Assembly: GCA_000442125.1 (NCBI GenBank)
Contig: KE546975.1
Coordinates: 620,001 to 684,000, forward strand
Length of the DNA stretch: 64,000 bases
Reading direction: 5' to 3'
Source: Opeltia flavorubescens
Taxonomy: Eukaryota > Ascomycota > Lecanoromycetes > Teloschistales > Teloschistaceae
A program made the position numbers and the translations under genes. This document shows, piece after piece, positions 35,352-50,428 of the stretch. How positions within the stretch are numbered: the stretch's first letter is position 1; every line of letters starts with the position of its first letter. The notes under the pieces are model-generated. The model ran no database searches. It was not told the DNA's origin and was given only the letters and a program-made list of their open reading frames with translations.

Positions 35352-35799
35352 AATAGTAGCAATTGATCCAATTTTCTTTCGCTATTTTATTATATCGAAG
35401 AAAATAATTCACTAGTTATTATAGGCACCAGCTCTTCGTAGTACCATCAGTCCTTTATTTTTTCCGCTTGCTTTTATACTATTTTTATACTATTTATTAT
35501 ACGCTTTCGAGCTTTTTTTATAGCTTTTATTAGCAAATTATATATAAAATCTATAAGAACTGATCCAAACCACTCAATAAAACGATCGTTTTCTATTTCT
35601 AGAGCTACTTACAATTCGGAAGTTTATAGGCTTTAAGGCTTAAAGGTTTTAAACGGGATAGTTCAGATAGCTGCGACCTATATTTTCAACTACTTTTAAG
35701 CGATTTTTATTTATTTTCTTACCTAGTAATCAAAGTTATTAGTATATTTACTATTCTAATATTTAAATTTATTTATTTTAATAATTTTTTTTTAAAGCC

Positions 35800-36189
35800 T
35801 CGGTCTAATTTATAAATATTTTAAAGCTAGCTACAAATTCTACTACTAGGCTTCCTAAAAATTTTATTAAATTAGCTTATTATCTAATTAAATTTATTAA
35901 AATAAATAAGGGTATTTATTATAAAAATATATTTATAAAAATCGGTTATACGATTAACTAGATTATTAATAATTCTTCTAGACTATTTATACTATTTAAA
36001 GATCTATTAAACCCTATTACTTATAAACGTTTAAAATCTAGAAACCTATTTAAAAGTAATTTTTATAATCTATTCTATTAAATTATAAAAATACTACTAT
36101 TTTAAAAAACTATTAAAAATTTAGCTACTACTATTTAAAAATTCCGATAATAGCCCGTTATTTATAAATATTTATCTAATAAATTTTAG
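35800..36189 (+). pseudogene. A3 degraded gag start
   Basis: Collinear with A2 positions of about 5,395-5,775. Cut by E1 at 36,190; the rest resumes at 43,849. Heavily RIP-altered. Confidence 0.75.
36185..36189. repeat. Target-site duplication of E1, left
   Basis: TTTAG, repeated at 43,849-43,853 on the other side of E1. A2 has a single copy of the same string at this point of gag. Confidence 0.9.
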
Positions 36190-36446
36190 TGTAAAAAGGA
36201 TACAATAGCAGGGAAACTGTATAGAAGTATAAGTAATAGTCTAGCGTTCTATTATTGTATATACGGAGCTATACGTAGAGAATATATATATATTAATATT
36301 TAGAGAGCTATAAATATTAAAAAAAATTCCTTTAACTATATAAGCCCTTTTTTCTACTAATATAATATAGCGATATAATATTTTAACCGAAGCTATATAA
36401 TAGTTTTATAATATTATAATAAACTAGACTATTATTAACTATAATA
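36190..36446 (-). repeat. E1 3' LTR
   Basis: 257 bp. In the element's orientation it ends CCTTTTTACA. Since E1 reads leftward, this left-hand copy is the 3' LTR. It matches 43,592-43,848. Confidence 0.92.
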
Positions 36447-38125
36447 ATATCCCCTTTTTTATAATAGTATCCTTATTATTCTATAATTAGGCGATATATA
36501 TATAATAAATAGCTAAGCCCTTTATATAAAGCGCGTATATTTAAGCGTATATTAATTAAATTAATTATTCGAAAATATATAATATTAATATATATTTATA
36601 TATAAAGCGTTTTATTATTATATATAAAATATATAAATAGCTTTATTTTATATATTAAAGATTATTTAGTATTAATATTAATATTAGCTGTTATATTATA
36701 ATATATTATTAATACCCTTTAATATTTATTAAATACTTATATTAAAATATATTTATAAAAATTAATATCGTTTAATAGTTTTATTTAATAGTTATATTAT
36801 ACTATAATAATTATAAATAATTAAAGCTATTAAATTTTAAATAATTTAATTTATATTATTAATATTATAAANCTNGNNTTAAATANTATANTTNTATNTT
36901 TTANTTATAAATATATAATAAACGTTTTTTCTTTAATATAAATCTATTTTTTAATTTAAATTTTTATTATTTTTATTATATTTTATTTTTATTTACTAGT
37001 TTTATTCTTTTATAAACTTTCTTTAATTTTTATATTTTTTATTATAGATTTTAAAGCTTTTAAAACTTCTATAATTAAAAAAATTCTTTAGAATATATAA
37101 ACGCCTAATATTTTAATATTACTAAATATTCTAGTTTTATAAAAGAATTACTACTATTAATATATTAAAACTAGTATTATAATATATATTATTTATTTAA
37201 TACTATTATTTAATAATTTTTAATAAAAAATAATTAAAAAAGAATTTTACTATTTATTATACTTTTATTTATTATATAAAAGCTAGTATCGGCTTTAAAT
37301 ATTATACGCGTTACTCTAAATTTTAAAAAAAATATAAGCTAGTATATTAAATTTATATATCGCGGTAGTTTTTTTAATTTATATAAATTCTTTAAAAATT
37401 TCTTTTAATAGTTAATAAAATAATTTCCGCTATTATTACTATTAATATTATTAATAAAAATAAAAAGCGATATATTATATATCGCTTATATATTATTATT
37501 TTTTCTAGCTATAAATAAATTAAAATTTAAAAAAAAACTAAAATATAATAAAAAAAGACTATTAATACTTTTAATATTATTAAAAGTATTTATATTTTAA
37601 AAAAATCGATTAATATAAATATTAATATAATATACTTTATTATATATTTACCCCTTTTATATAACTTTATATACTAATTTTATATTAAAACCGCTTAGAT
37701 CCTTTAATTATTAAAAAAAAATAGTTAAATTTAATTAGAAAAAATAATTTTTCTTTTATTAATAAAAATAAAATAAAAAAGAGTATAATTATTATATAAT
37801 TTAATATTTCTTTAATACTTTATATCTATTTTTTATATTTATTTTTATATATTTATTTTTATATTTTATTTTTAAATTTATACCGCCTTTAAATAATTAT
37901 AGCTTTAAAATTTATATTTTAATAAAACCTCCTTTTAACTTTAATTTTTTTTAATAATATACTTTATAATATATATTTTCTAATATATATTCTACCGATA
38001 AGCTTTAATAATTATATAAAATTTTATTTTTATTACTATTTTATATTTTTAATATTATTTATTATTTTATATATTATTTTATTTATATATTTATATATAG
38101 TTTAGTTATAGTTTATTTTTTTTTA
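36447..38125 (-). other. E1 region between chromodomain and 3' LTR
   Basis: About 1.7 kb downstream of the pol remnant, where other chromoviruses in this window have a few hundred bases. Homologous to 59,215-60,854 in E2. It may be a long 3' untranslated region or hold an extra reading frame that is no longer recognisable. Contains the N cluster at 36,872-36,904. Confidence 0.55.
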
Positions 38126-38129
38126 TTTT

Positions 38130-41100
38130 TTTTCTTTTAAAGAGTCCTTTTTACTATTATTTAATAGTTTTTTAGAATATATATAATAGAAGTCTTTTAT
38201 ATATTTACTAGCTTCTAATATTTTTTTAATATTAAACTAGCTATTATTTTTAAAGTTATAATTAAATTATTTTATTAAATATTATAATTTTTTATAATAC
38301 TATTTTAAATTAAATACTTCTTTTATTTTATATTATTTTTTACTATCGATAAATAAAAGTAATAGATTTTTTTTATTTTTTTTTTATTATTATATATAAT
38401 TCGAGAAAAAAAATATAAAAAATAAAATAAATACGACCTATTAATATTAGAAATTTTAGATAATATAATTATAAGTTTACTAGTTCTATTATTTTAAAAA
38501 ATCTATAAAATTTATAATTTAGTTTTTTTAATAGCCTTTTTATTTTAATATTATATTTATTTAATTATATTATATTACTAATAATAAAAAATTTTATAGA
38601 ATACTTTTAATTATAATATTTAAATTATTTTTTTATTATTACTTTTTATTAGCTTTTAAATTAAGTATATATATATATATATATTTTTTAATATATTAAC
38701 GCGTTTTAAATATATTATTTTTAATATTATTAATTTAAATATTGTTTTTTAAATTAAAATATTTATTAATAATAGTAAAAAATAGTATTATATCAATAAA
38801 AATATATTTACTCTTATTATATATAAATTCTATAAAAAGTAATTATTTATTTTAATTATTTTAATTATAATTAATAAAGCCCTTTAAAAATTATTTTAAA
38901 GTTTAATTTTATTATTTAATTTATTTATCGGTTTATAAATAAAAAATAATATTTAAATAGCATTTAATCTTTAAATAATAATAAAAAATAATTTAAAACT
39001 ATAAAATAAAAGAATTTTTTAATTAAAAACTAGCGATTTAAATATATTATAATAGCTATATATTTTATTAATAAAGGTATCCGCTAGTTTTTTTATAATT
39101 ATAATTATTTAATATAAAATATATATAGCGAGTTTTATATAACGGTCGACTATTATAAAAATNGAATTATATATAACGCGGAAGCGTTTATATAAAGGTA
39201 GGTTAATAATAAAATCTATAATTAGATTATTAAATAGTTTTAAAGGTCTTTTTAACGGTTATATTTTACTATATAGTTTATACCTTATAGATTTTATCTA
39301 GTAGTATATATTATAGATATATATATAATATTTAATATCCTTTATTATATTTAATTAAAAGTATTTTTAATAAATAAATTTTAATATTTTTTTATAATTA
39401 AAATAATTTATTATAAAATTATTATAATTATATTTAAAAGCCTTTTATTTAATTATATTAAAAAATAAATACTATTTTTTATTATAATAAAGTAATTTTT
39501 AATTTTAATATTATTTATAGTTTTTATTAAACTATTCTAGCGTTATATAAATATTTAATAAATTATTAAATAATTTTTTTTTAAAAATACTAATTTTCTA
39601 GCTATATTATTAAGCTTTTAAAATCTTTTTATAATATAGTAAAAAAATAGTAAAAGTATATTATACGTATTTTTTAAAGCTATTTTTTTAATAATTTATT
39701 ATTTTAATTATAAATTTTTAAAATTATTAAAATTATTTAAAGGAATTAATTAAATATTATTATTTATAGTAGTATTAGGTTTATAAAAAACCTTTAATTT
39801 TTTATATACCCTAAAATTATAAGTTTTTATTAGTATTTATTTTTTTTTTATTTTAAAAGACTTTTTTTTAATTATAAAAAGCGGAATTAATACTTTTATA
39901 TTATTTTTTAAAATATTTTTATTTTTTTTTTTTATTAATATTAAAAATATCCTATAATTATAAAAAAGTATAAATAATATAATATTATCGCGCTTTTTTA
40001 TATAGATATTAAATACCCGATTTTTTATTAAAAATTTATATTTAAAAGTATTCTTTAAAAGCTCGCTTTTTTTATTAAAAATATTANCNTTNNNTTNTTT
40101 NNNTATATAATATATTANTANTACTTTTTAAATATTTTTAATAATAATTTTAATATTTTTAAATAACTTTTAAAATTTTTTTTAAATATCTTTAAAATTA
40201 ATTAATAATATTTTATTATTAAAATAACTCTTTTTATTACTTTTTAATAACTTTTTAATATTATTTAAAATTTTTTATAAACTTTTAAATTTATTTTTAT
40301 CTTATTTTATAAAAATTTTAAATAAATAATATTAGATCTTTAAAAAACCTATAATTAATTTTATACTTTTTTTAAAATTCTCCTAAAATTTTTTAAAATA
40401 TAGAGTTAAATAAATATATTTTTAATCTAAAATATTAAAAATAGTATAAATTTTAAATATTTTATAATCGTTTTTTTATAATATTATATTAATAAAATTT
40501 AATTTACTTAATTTATATTTTAAATTTAAATTTAATCTAATTAACTATTTTTATTATTTAACGTTTTTATAACTAAGCTTTTTTTTTATAAAAAAGTTAT
40601 AAAAATTTATATAATTAATAATAATTTTTATTCTATAAAAGGCTTTTTTAATATAATATTACTATTATTTATAAATATAAATAATAGCTAGTATTTCTGA
40701 ATTTTTAATACTATAGTTATATTTAATTATTATTTTCTTCTAAAATTAATAAATAATAAGGTACTAGTAGATTTATATATCGATATTAAAAAGCTATAAA
40801 ATAATTATTAAAATAATATATTTTAAAGTGTCTATTTTAATATAAATTTAAAATATATAATTAAATTATTATAAAATAAACGTTTCTATAAAATATTTTT
40901 TTAATATTTTAAACGCGCTAATTACTTTTTTAATTAAAATAAATTTAATATTAAATTTCTTTTTATTATTACTTTTTAATAATAATATTAGCGGTAGTAC
41001 TATTTATAAAAATATTTTAATAAAATATCGATAAAAGTTTATAAATTGAAAAAAATACTATATATTATAATATAATTTTAAAAAGGACTAATTTTTTTAA

Positions 41101-43540
41101 TATTTAATATAGAATTCTTTTATTATAACGCTATTAAAATAAATAATAAATTTTATAAATTTAATTTTATATATATTAAATAAATACTTTTTTAATTTAA
41201 TATATAGCTTATATTATAATAATTTTATAAGGACCTTTTATATATATATTAAATATTTAGCTTTATTTTTAAAGTAAACTAATAAATTATTTATATATAT
41301 TATAATAAAAAGGTTTAAAAAATTTTTAAAAATATGATTAATATATATTTAAAAAGTAGCCGGGATATTTATAAAATTAAATAATATAATATAATATTTA
41401 AAATAGCTATAATAAATATAAAATACTATTTTTTATTTATCGCTCTTCCGGATTTTAATACGATAATAGATATTTTAGATATTTAAATAAGTAAAAATTA
41501 TTATTTTATATAGCTTATTTAAAGCTTCTAATATTAAAGGAAAAAAATACCGGTTTTTAATAATAACCCGGTTTAACCTTTAATAATTAATATAAAAGTA
41601 AAAATTATTATTTTTTTTTTATAAATATAATTAGAGTATTAACTCGCGATATTAAATTTTTATTAATATAGGTTTATAAAACCTTTAATTTAATAATTAA
41701 AAGATTATATAAAAGTTTAAATAATAGATTATCTATTATTTTAAAGGTATAATTATTTATAAAATATTTAAAAAGTTTATTAACTTTTTAAAAGTTATAA
41801 CCTTTTTTTTAATCGGTATATTTTTTAAATAAAGTCGCTTTTTTAGTATTATATAAAGTAATTATATTATTTTTATTATATAATTTTATATTAAAAAAGT
41901 ATAACTATTTAAATCCTTTTATTTTTAATAAATATTCTAATTTTTTAGCCGGGATTAGTTTAATATCTATTCTTATTAGAATAGCGCTAAAATCGCGTTA
42001 TATTTATTATATATATACTTAATTAATATCTAGATTATATTAATATAATTATAAAAAATTAAATATAATATTAAAAGATTTAATATTTATTTTAATATAT
42101 TTATTTATTATTATTTTAAATTCCTTTTTTAAATTAATAAAGTTAACCGGAAGTTTATATTTTTAAAAATAAATTAAATTTATACTATTTAACGTTTTAA
42201 CTAGCGCTTTAATATCGCGGTTATTATATAGCTTTAGTTTTTTTATATAATATTATAATATAAAATTTAGATTTATATTATAATTAATAAATATAGCTAA
42301 TTTAACTTTTTAATTTTTTTTTTAAATAGTTACGTTTATAATTAAATAAAATATTTATAGTTTTATTTATTAACGACTTAATAGTATAAAAATAATATTT
42401 ACTAGATTTTATCTTTTCTTTTATTATTTTTATAAGGATAATCGAATTTTTTATAATTTTTCTTACTATACCTTTAATAAATAATTATTATTAATATATT
42501 ACTATCTTTATAAAATCCGCGGCTATTATTTAAACTATATTTTTAAAAATTATACTAGCTTTTATAATTTCTATAACTAGTTGTTATTATATTCGCGTTA
42601 ATTACTAGTATAATAGTATTAAACGGATTTTATTTTTTTTAATTACTTTTATAGCTTTTAAAATTTAATATTTTAATATTTATATTATTATAACTAGTAT
42701 ACGCTTAATATTATAATTAAACTAATTTAATTTTAATTATTTAATTAATAATCCTTTAATATATTTTTAAAAAGTTAAATATTTTAAATATTTTATTAAT
42801 TATATTATTTTAAAGAGCGTTTTTTAAAATATTTACCCGAATATAATCTAATAAAAAATTTTTTATATAATTTTTAAGGTCTTTTAAATATTTAATAAAT
42901 AAAAGAATATTTTATCTATTATAATATTTTATATTAAAATATTATAATATTATTTTAATATTATAGATAGTTTAAAGATTTAATTAATCTAATAAAAATT
43001 TTAATTATTTCTTTTAAATTATTTTAAATCTAGTATTTAAGTTCGCTTTTTTAGTTTAGTTTTATATTTTTACTAAATAGTGATCGAGGTAGCCTATATT
43101 AAATAGAATCCTTAAAGCTTTTATTTTATATATAATTAGATAAGTTTTAAAAATATATTTATATTCGCGTTTAAATAATATATATTTTATATAATTTTTA
43201 CCTTTATATTAAGTAGAATTAAGGACCTTAAACTTTAATTTTTTATTTATTTTCTAAAGTATCTTTTAATATATTTAAAGTCGTTAATTAAAGTTTTAAA
43301 AGCTTATTATTAAAATATAATAATAGATAGCTTTAGGAATTCTAATTCCTTTTTAATTTTTAGTATTTTTAACNTTCTTTATTAATAAACTAAAGCTTAT
43401 TCTATTTTAAAAGCTTAAATTTTTATATTTAAAATATCGCTAATAAATTTATCTATATTATTATTTTATAGTATAACTATATTTATTAATAGTTATAATC
43501 TAGTTATAAACGTAGTATTACTATTATTACCTCGTATTAT
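38130..43540 (-). pseudogene. E1 degraded gag-pol region
   Basis: Minus-strand fossil polyprotein placed by collinearity with E2. From right to left: gag about 43,540-42,390; protease about 42,300-42,100; reverse transcriptase about 41,700-41,240; RNase H about 40,980-40,540; integrase about 39,390-38,350; chromodomain remnant about 38,320-38,130. Scattered undetermined bases at 39,163 and 43,374. Many breaks. Confidence 0.8.
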
Positions 43541-43591
43541 AGCTTTATAATATAGTTAAACTATTTTTTATAAAAAATAGAAATATTAAAG

Positions 43592-43848
43592 TATAAAAAG
43601 GATATAATAGTAGGGAAACTATATATAAATATAAGTAATAGTTTAGCGTTCTATTATTATATATATAGAGCTATATATAAAGAATATATATATATTAATA
43701 TTTAGAGAGCTATAAATATTAAGGGGAATTCCTTTAATTATATAGGCCCTCTTTTTTACTAGTATAATATAGCGATATAACGTTTTAGCCGAAGCTATAC
43801 GACGGCTCTACGATATTATAATAAGCTAGACTATTACTAACTATAATA
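43592..43848 (-). repeat. E1 5' LTR
   Basis: 257 bp, equal in length to the partner at 36,190-36,446, with mostly transition differences. Confidence 0.92.
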
Positions 43849-43853
43849 TTTAG
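43849..43853. repeat. Target-site duplication of E1, right
   Basis: TTTAG, identical to 36,185-36,189. Confidence 0.9.
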
Positions 43854-46800
43854 ATATTATTAGAGTCTATATCGAATTCTTATTAAAAAAATAATTTATT
43901 AGTATAATAAAAAAAAGAAATTATATTAGAAATATTAATAAAAACTACGGTTTTCGATTATCTACTATCTATTTTAAATAAATAACGCCTATTACTAGAA
44001 ATATAAAATAATATTTCCGTTTAAAATCTATTATTTTCCTTTAAAATAAATAAAGTAGAAATATAATATATTATTAATTATATAGTATAAGCTACTTTAA
44101 TAGAATATAGTCCGGGTCTATCTAAACTATTAGAGTATCTAGGAGTTTAAGAACTACTAGGACCTCCTAGTAGCTTATAGAATAATAATTATAATATTTT
44201 AGATTTTAATTACTTTAATTTATAGCTAAATAAATATTTTAATAAAAATAATATTATTATAATAAAAAAGAATATCTATTATAAGAATATTAATTCTTAT
44301 ATTAAAAAAGTAAAGGATTTAACTATAATAAAATCCGCTATAATAGTAAAAACTAACCTAAATATTTATTTATATAGTATAGCTTTAATATAATATATAA
44401 TAAAGTTATTAAATAATAAATAAATTAGTTTAAAAAGCGATAAAAATAGTATAAAAAAATAGTTAAATTATAAAATAAAACGCTTTAAAAAATCTTTTAA
44501 TATAGCTCTTAATAAGTTTATAATTAAAAAATATACTTTTTAAAATATACGTTTTTAAAAAAATAAACTAGCTATATTTAATTTATTATTAAATATATTA
44601 AATCTATAAATATTTTAAAAATTTATAACTAATTAACCTTTATATATTAAAGTATTATATTTAAACTTTATATTTTTATCGATTTATTAAACGAAAATAT
44701 ATTAGTTTTTCAGTTTATTTCTACGCTTAAACTAAAAAAAGATTTATAATTTAATATATATTATATTAGACGTTAAAAAATATAAAATTTTTTATCTTTT
44801 AATAGGCTTTAAGGAAATATTTTATCTTAGCCTAATAATTTTAGTAGATATTCGAAAGTTTCCTTTTTAAATAATTAGTTATATTAATTTCTAAAATAAT
44901 TTAAATAATTATTTATACTTTAATAATAACGCTTTTAAAATTAAGCTTACCTAAATATCTTTTAAAATATATATCGACCTTAAGGTTAAATTCAGAACTT
45001 CGGCTAAAATATATATCCGAATATTTAAAACGCTTATCCAAACGCTTAAAATTCTTATTAAAGCGAATAGTAAAATATTTAATATTTATTATACAGCTAA
45101 AATCCGTTTGTATAAAAACAACTTATTTTACTAGCTTTTTAAAAATCTATCTAAAATCAATATCCTTTTACAAATTAACCAAATTTTTAACGTTAAAGGT
45201 ACTAAAACTAAGGCTAAAATTAAAACCGTAGCTATAATAGGGGTATTTTTAGTAATAATAATTAATAATAATAATATTCTTAAGTAACTATATTTTATAT
45301 ATTTATAGAGGATCTTTATAAAAAAAATAATAAAAATATTATACTTTTAAAGGATACTACCTATAAATACCCAAACTATATAACTTATTTTAATAAGGGT
45401 AATAGTTAACTATAAAAGGATAACTTAAATATTTATTAGAAATTATTAAATAACGATCTAAGCTATTAAAAATTAGACTATAATAATTAATCTTTTACGG
45501 GTTTTATAAATATAGCGGCTTAAATAATAAAATATAATAAATATTATTATATTTTTTATATTTAAAAATAAGCTTTTTAATTATCTACGTGCAGGTTATA
45601 ATAAATAAAAAACGCTTATTTCTATACCTATTATAGTCGCTATACCTATAATTTTCACAAAAATCGTTAAATCTATAGCTAAAAAGGACGATATTAGCTT
45701 TAATTATAAATTTCGTGTTTATAACTATATTAAAGCGTTTATTAAAATATATTTAAATAGGTTTAAAAAATCTATCTATTTAAACTTGGATTATAAATCT
45801 ATTATAGTAGATAAAAAATTTTTTAAGAAACTATTATCTAGTTATAGAATTTTTATTATAGTATAACCTTTAATTATAAAAGGCTTTAAAACAAATCTAT
45901 ATAAAATAAAGGAATACGTTATTTAAATAATAAATTTTCCTATTATAATAAATAATAGTACCTAAATTATTATTTATATTAAAAAGAAATTCTATATTAT
46001 AAATAATTTATAGGCTAATATTTTAATTAGGAATATTATTATATATTTAAAATAAATAACTTTCTTTTAATAAGCTAAAAAGGGATTATTAATAATTATA
46101 AACATATAATTATTTTTATTACTATAATAAAAATATTTTTTTTATATCTAAAATTAAAACTATTTAATATATTTCAGTACCTATTATATCGGAAGTTATA
46201 ATATTAGTTTTAGTAAAAGACTTATTTTTAAATTGTAATTTATTTTTTAAACCTATTAAAATAAATATAGCTTTATTTATTTATATTGTAGATAGTAATA
46301 TTATATATTTTTTAACCTGTAATAATATAAGCTGAAATATATATATATTAGTAAAACTTAATTTCGATATTATTACTAAGATCGCTTATAATAATTATTT
46401 TTAATATAATATATTTAAGGAACTAGCTATATATATACTAAAAATATTGAAAAGATTACTATTTTTAAATATTTTTAAAGATAGTTACTATATAAACTTA
46501 GCTATAAATAATTTAAATTATTTTAAAAACCCTATTAGAAATATATATAAAACGATATACTTTTTTATATCTAATTAAATAAATTTTTATAAAAAAAAAT
46601 AGGTTAATTTATTATAATTAAAATAAAAATTATCTAATAAAATAATAATATTTAATAATATAAAATAGCGGAATATACTATCCGAATTTATTATAAAATT
46701 TCCTATACTATAAATCGATACAAAGTTTATTAATATATCTAAAAATAAATAGATACAACTATTACTTAAAAATAATTAATAAGATTTATTTAAATATAGA

Positions 46801-49800
46801 TCTAAAATCTACTTTATTAGTATTAAGGATTATTAGGTTACTAACGATATATTTAATAAAATATATAGGCTTAGCTATATAAAATAGACAACTAATTTTA
46901 TTCCGTTTTTTTTCCTAGTTTTTATAGTTTAAAAGGAATTATTTAAAAAAAAAAGAGTAGTTATTAATATAAAAAATTTTAATAAAATATTTATCCGTGA
47001 TACTTATATTATATTTTTATAATCCGAAATTATATTATTTTTAAAAGGCTGTATCTATATTATTATATTAGATATAAATAGTTTTTACGATTAATAATAC
47101 GTTTATTTAATTAATGAATATATACTTATTATAGTAACTTGTTATAGCTAAAAAACTTTTTTAATATAAGTTATAAATTATATAAATTTAATAATATACG
47201 TCTAGCGATAAATTTATAATATTTTAAAATATCTAAAATATTCCCGTATATATATTAATAATATTATATTAGAAGCTCGGTCTTTTAAAGAATATTTATC
47301 TAATTTAAAGGAGTTTTTTTGTCTATTAATAGATAAAAATATTCTAATTTTTTTTTAAAAAATCTTTTTAAATTATCCTAACATTAAATTATTAGATTAA
47401 AAAATAAATTTTTTTATTTTAATAATATACGAAAATAAGTTTATAGCGATTTTTTAAATTTAATATTTAAAAATATTTAAAGACCTTAAATACTATTTAA
47501 GCTTTATAGGAGATCTTTATTGATATATTTATTTTTATATATAGCTAGTTCTGCCTTTATAAAATTTAAAAAAATTTATATTTAAAAACGCACTAAGATT
47601 TAATATAAATTAAAGAAACTATAGTTTTAAATATCGTCTAGATCCGCTAAATTCTATATTAAAAATATTATCTTAATTATTATAGAAAGTATTTTTAAAA
47701 GCTACTATTTTAAAATATTTTAATTTTAATAAAATTATATAAATTAATTTAGATATTTTAAAAGAATTCAGCTTTAATATTTTAGTATTTTATATAAAAC
47801 CTGATACTATTATATTAATAAATAAATAGTTAACTAGAGTAGTTATATAGCTAATTTTTCTTTTATTTAGACTTTTTACTACCGCGGAATTAAATTATTA
47901 ATTTATAAAATTTAAAATCGTGGATTTTATTTAAATATTAAAAAAAATTTAATATCTAGTTAAATTATTAAAATATACTATTATAATTTAAATTAACTAT
48001 TCGGCTATTTATAATATTATTAAAAGTATCTTAATTATAAGCTCGATATCAACTATAAAAATTAATACCAAGTATATCCGTACTAATTAATATCTATATT
48101 AATTTAATTTAAAAGTTCTATATAAACTAGAAAAGGAGTATATTATTCCCGATATATTATTTAAACTAGCTAGTCTATATTTTAATCTACCTTTTAATAG
48201 CTAGAATTATAATAAATTTAATAAATTTAATATTATATAGGTTAATTTTATTATAGCTCTTATTTAAATAAATAATTTTTTTTATAAAAACGTAGTTATA
48301 GGCTATTAAAACGATTTCTAATAGAAAAAAATTTCCTAATAGCTTAATAAGAATGATATACTAGATAAAGACGCCTCTTAAATTCTTTTTATTCGCGGCA
48401 GTGTTATATATACTATAATAAATTACTTGAATTTAACTATTTATACTTGGAATACTATATAAAATATACCAAAATTAAAATATAAAGCCGAAAACTTTAT
48501 ATAAAATAACGTTTAAAATATTTTAAATAATTAAAATTAAATTTATAATAATGAAATTTATAATCCGCCGATTATTATTTCTAATAATTAAAATAATAAT
48601 CAATAAGCGGCGGCAATTCTATAATCTATTCCGCTATTTATTTTATAAGATCTACTAGTATTAAACCTTTAAAATAATACGCCTCTAAAAGTATTTTATA
48701 CTTCGAATACTATATAAAATAGATTTAAAATAGAATATAAAGGTTTAAACGCTATATGAAATAATATTTTAAAATTTATTTTTTATATTAACCGTGTTAC
48801 TAGCGTTTAAAAATTATACGTTTTATCTAATATAATAAAGAATATTATCGGTATAATTTATAATAATAAATATTTAAAATTTTATTAAACCTATTTCTCT
48901 ATTATTATTATCTATTTTATATATAGTTAAATAAAGCTTTTAAAGTTTTATATCTATTATTATTCTAAATATAAAGTTATTAAAATTAAAAGGTATTTAT
49001 TAAATAGTTTATTATAGGTAATTTCCTCGCCTATAATACTATTTTATATAATATCTATTAATTTTATTCTAGTTATATCTATTATACTTAAAAGTCTAAA
49101 TATAATTTTATCTATAACGGATAAATTTATTAAAAGAGTTATTTTTATTTTAAATAAAAAAACTTTTTTTATTATTAAATAGATAGTTATTTTATTAAAG
49201 AGTCTTTAAATAATTAATTAAAAGCTATTAAAAATAATTATTTTTAATTATAATTATAAATACCTTTCTAAATTATAGACTATATTATTTAAAAAGTTTA
49301 ATATATATCTATTATATTTAATAATATATTATCTATAAATTAATAATTTTTTTAAATAAATTAATCAGACTATTAAAATTATATTTAAATTTCTTATTTA
49401 TAGATTAGCAAATCCTATTCTATAATCTACTATTTTATTTAAAATATAGGCTATTTTAAATAATTCTATCTCTTTTACTACTAGAGACTAATTAGTAAAT
49501 AGAATAGTTTATAGATTTAGATTAAAAGCAGCTCTAGATTTCTTTAATACCGTTTTAAATAAAATAAACTATATTATATTATATATAAAAGCTTTTAACG
49601 CGATTTCTTTTACTTAAATAGAATTTAAATATTTTTATAATAGAAAATATTAACTAATATTTTTTAAAACGGGTAATAAAATTTTATTTTATTTATATAA
49701 AAGCTATTCTATACTAATTCTAAATATATCTATTAAAATAAAGTTATTTTAATAGTATATCAGGCTATTTAAAATTACGAAAAAAATAAAGCGCTTAGTA

Positions 49801-50100
49801 TACTAACTCGATATACCCGGGTATTAGAATATATATTCTATATTTTTTATTATATATCTAGAACCATTTAAACCCCTTTAAATAAATCTATTTTACTGCT
49901 TAGAATCTAAATTTTTAGAGGCTATCGCGATAAAAAGTAATATAAAGGAATAAGAGTTATAAAAAATCGAACGAGTTTTTAATAAAAAAACTATATAAAA
50001 AAGTAGAGGTATTATAATTTAATATTTAATACGTTAATAAAACTAGAATCCGGTCTATAATTAATAGTATTATATAAAAAACTTTAAAGAAAACGCTTAA
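43849..50100 (+). pseudogene. A3 degraded gag-pol region (right of E1)
   Basis: Collinear with A2 from about 5,770 onward. Rough layout: rest of gag about 43,854-45,650; protease about 45,770-46,100; reverse transcriptase about 46,750-47,400, with the remnant of the YxDD box near 47,252-47,270; integrase about 48,800-49,620; chromodomain remnant about 49,960-50,080. More heavily altered than A2 in places. Many breaks. Confidence 0.82.
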
Positions 50101-50428
50101 AAACTTATTAATAATTATAAACGCGAAATCCGTAAAAGCTATTAAACTTATAAAAAAATTTAAATAATTTATAACAATTTTTTCGATAGGTTTATATAGA
50201 GTAACTATATAAAATATATAGAAGGTCTATAAAAGGGCTCAATAAGCAGTATTTTTACTATATAAAAAGGTATACATTTAGGCGTTCTAGTATAATAGAT
50301 TTAGGCTTGGGCTTATAGCGCTATATATAATATACGAAATAGGTTATAGCTATAACAAATAGGTTATAGCTTATAGATATATAATATAATAGCGAGATCG
50401 CTATAGTTTCTTTTTATTTAGCGGTATT

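Larger units (their letters stand above)
36190..43848 (-). mobile_element. Gypsy chromovirus E1, full length (family E)
   Basis: Complete but dead 7,659-bp element on the minus strand with two 257-bp LTRs and the TTTAG duplication. It sits in the gag of A3. It is collinear (inverted) with E2 at 53,490-61,111 along its entire length. Runs of undetermined bases at 36,872-36,904 and 40,087-40,121 lie inside it. It is the youngest layer of the K-A3-E1 stack. Many breaks. Confidence 0.93.

Noticed and set aside
36440-36600. Host gene fragment next to the E1 LTR
   Set aside because: The same sequence adjoins the E2 LTR in mirror orientation, so it is element-internal.
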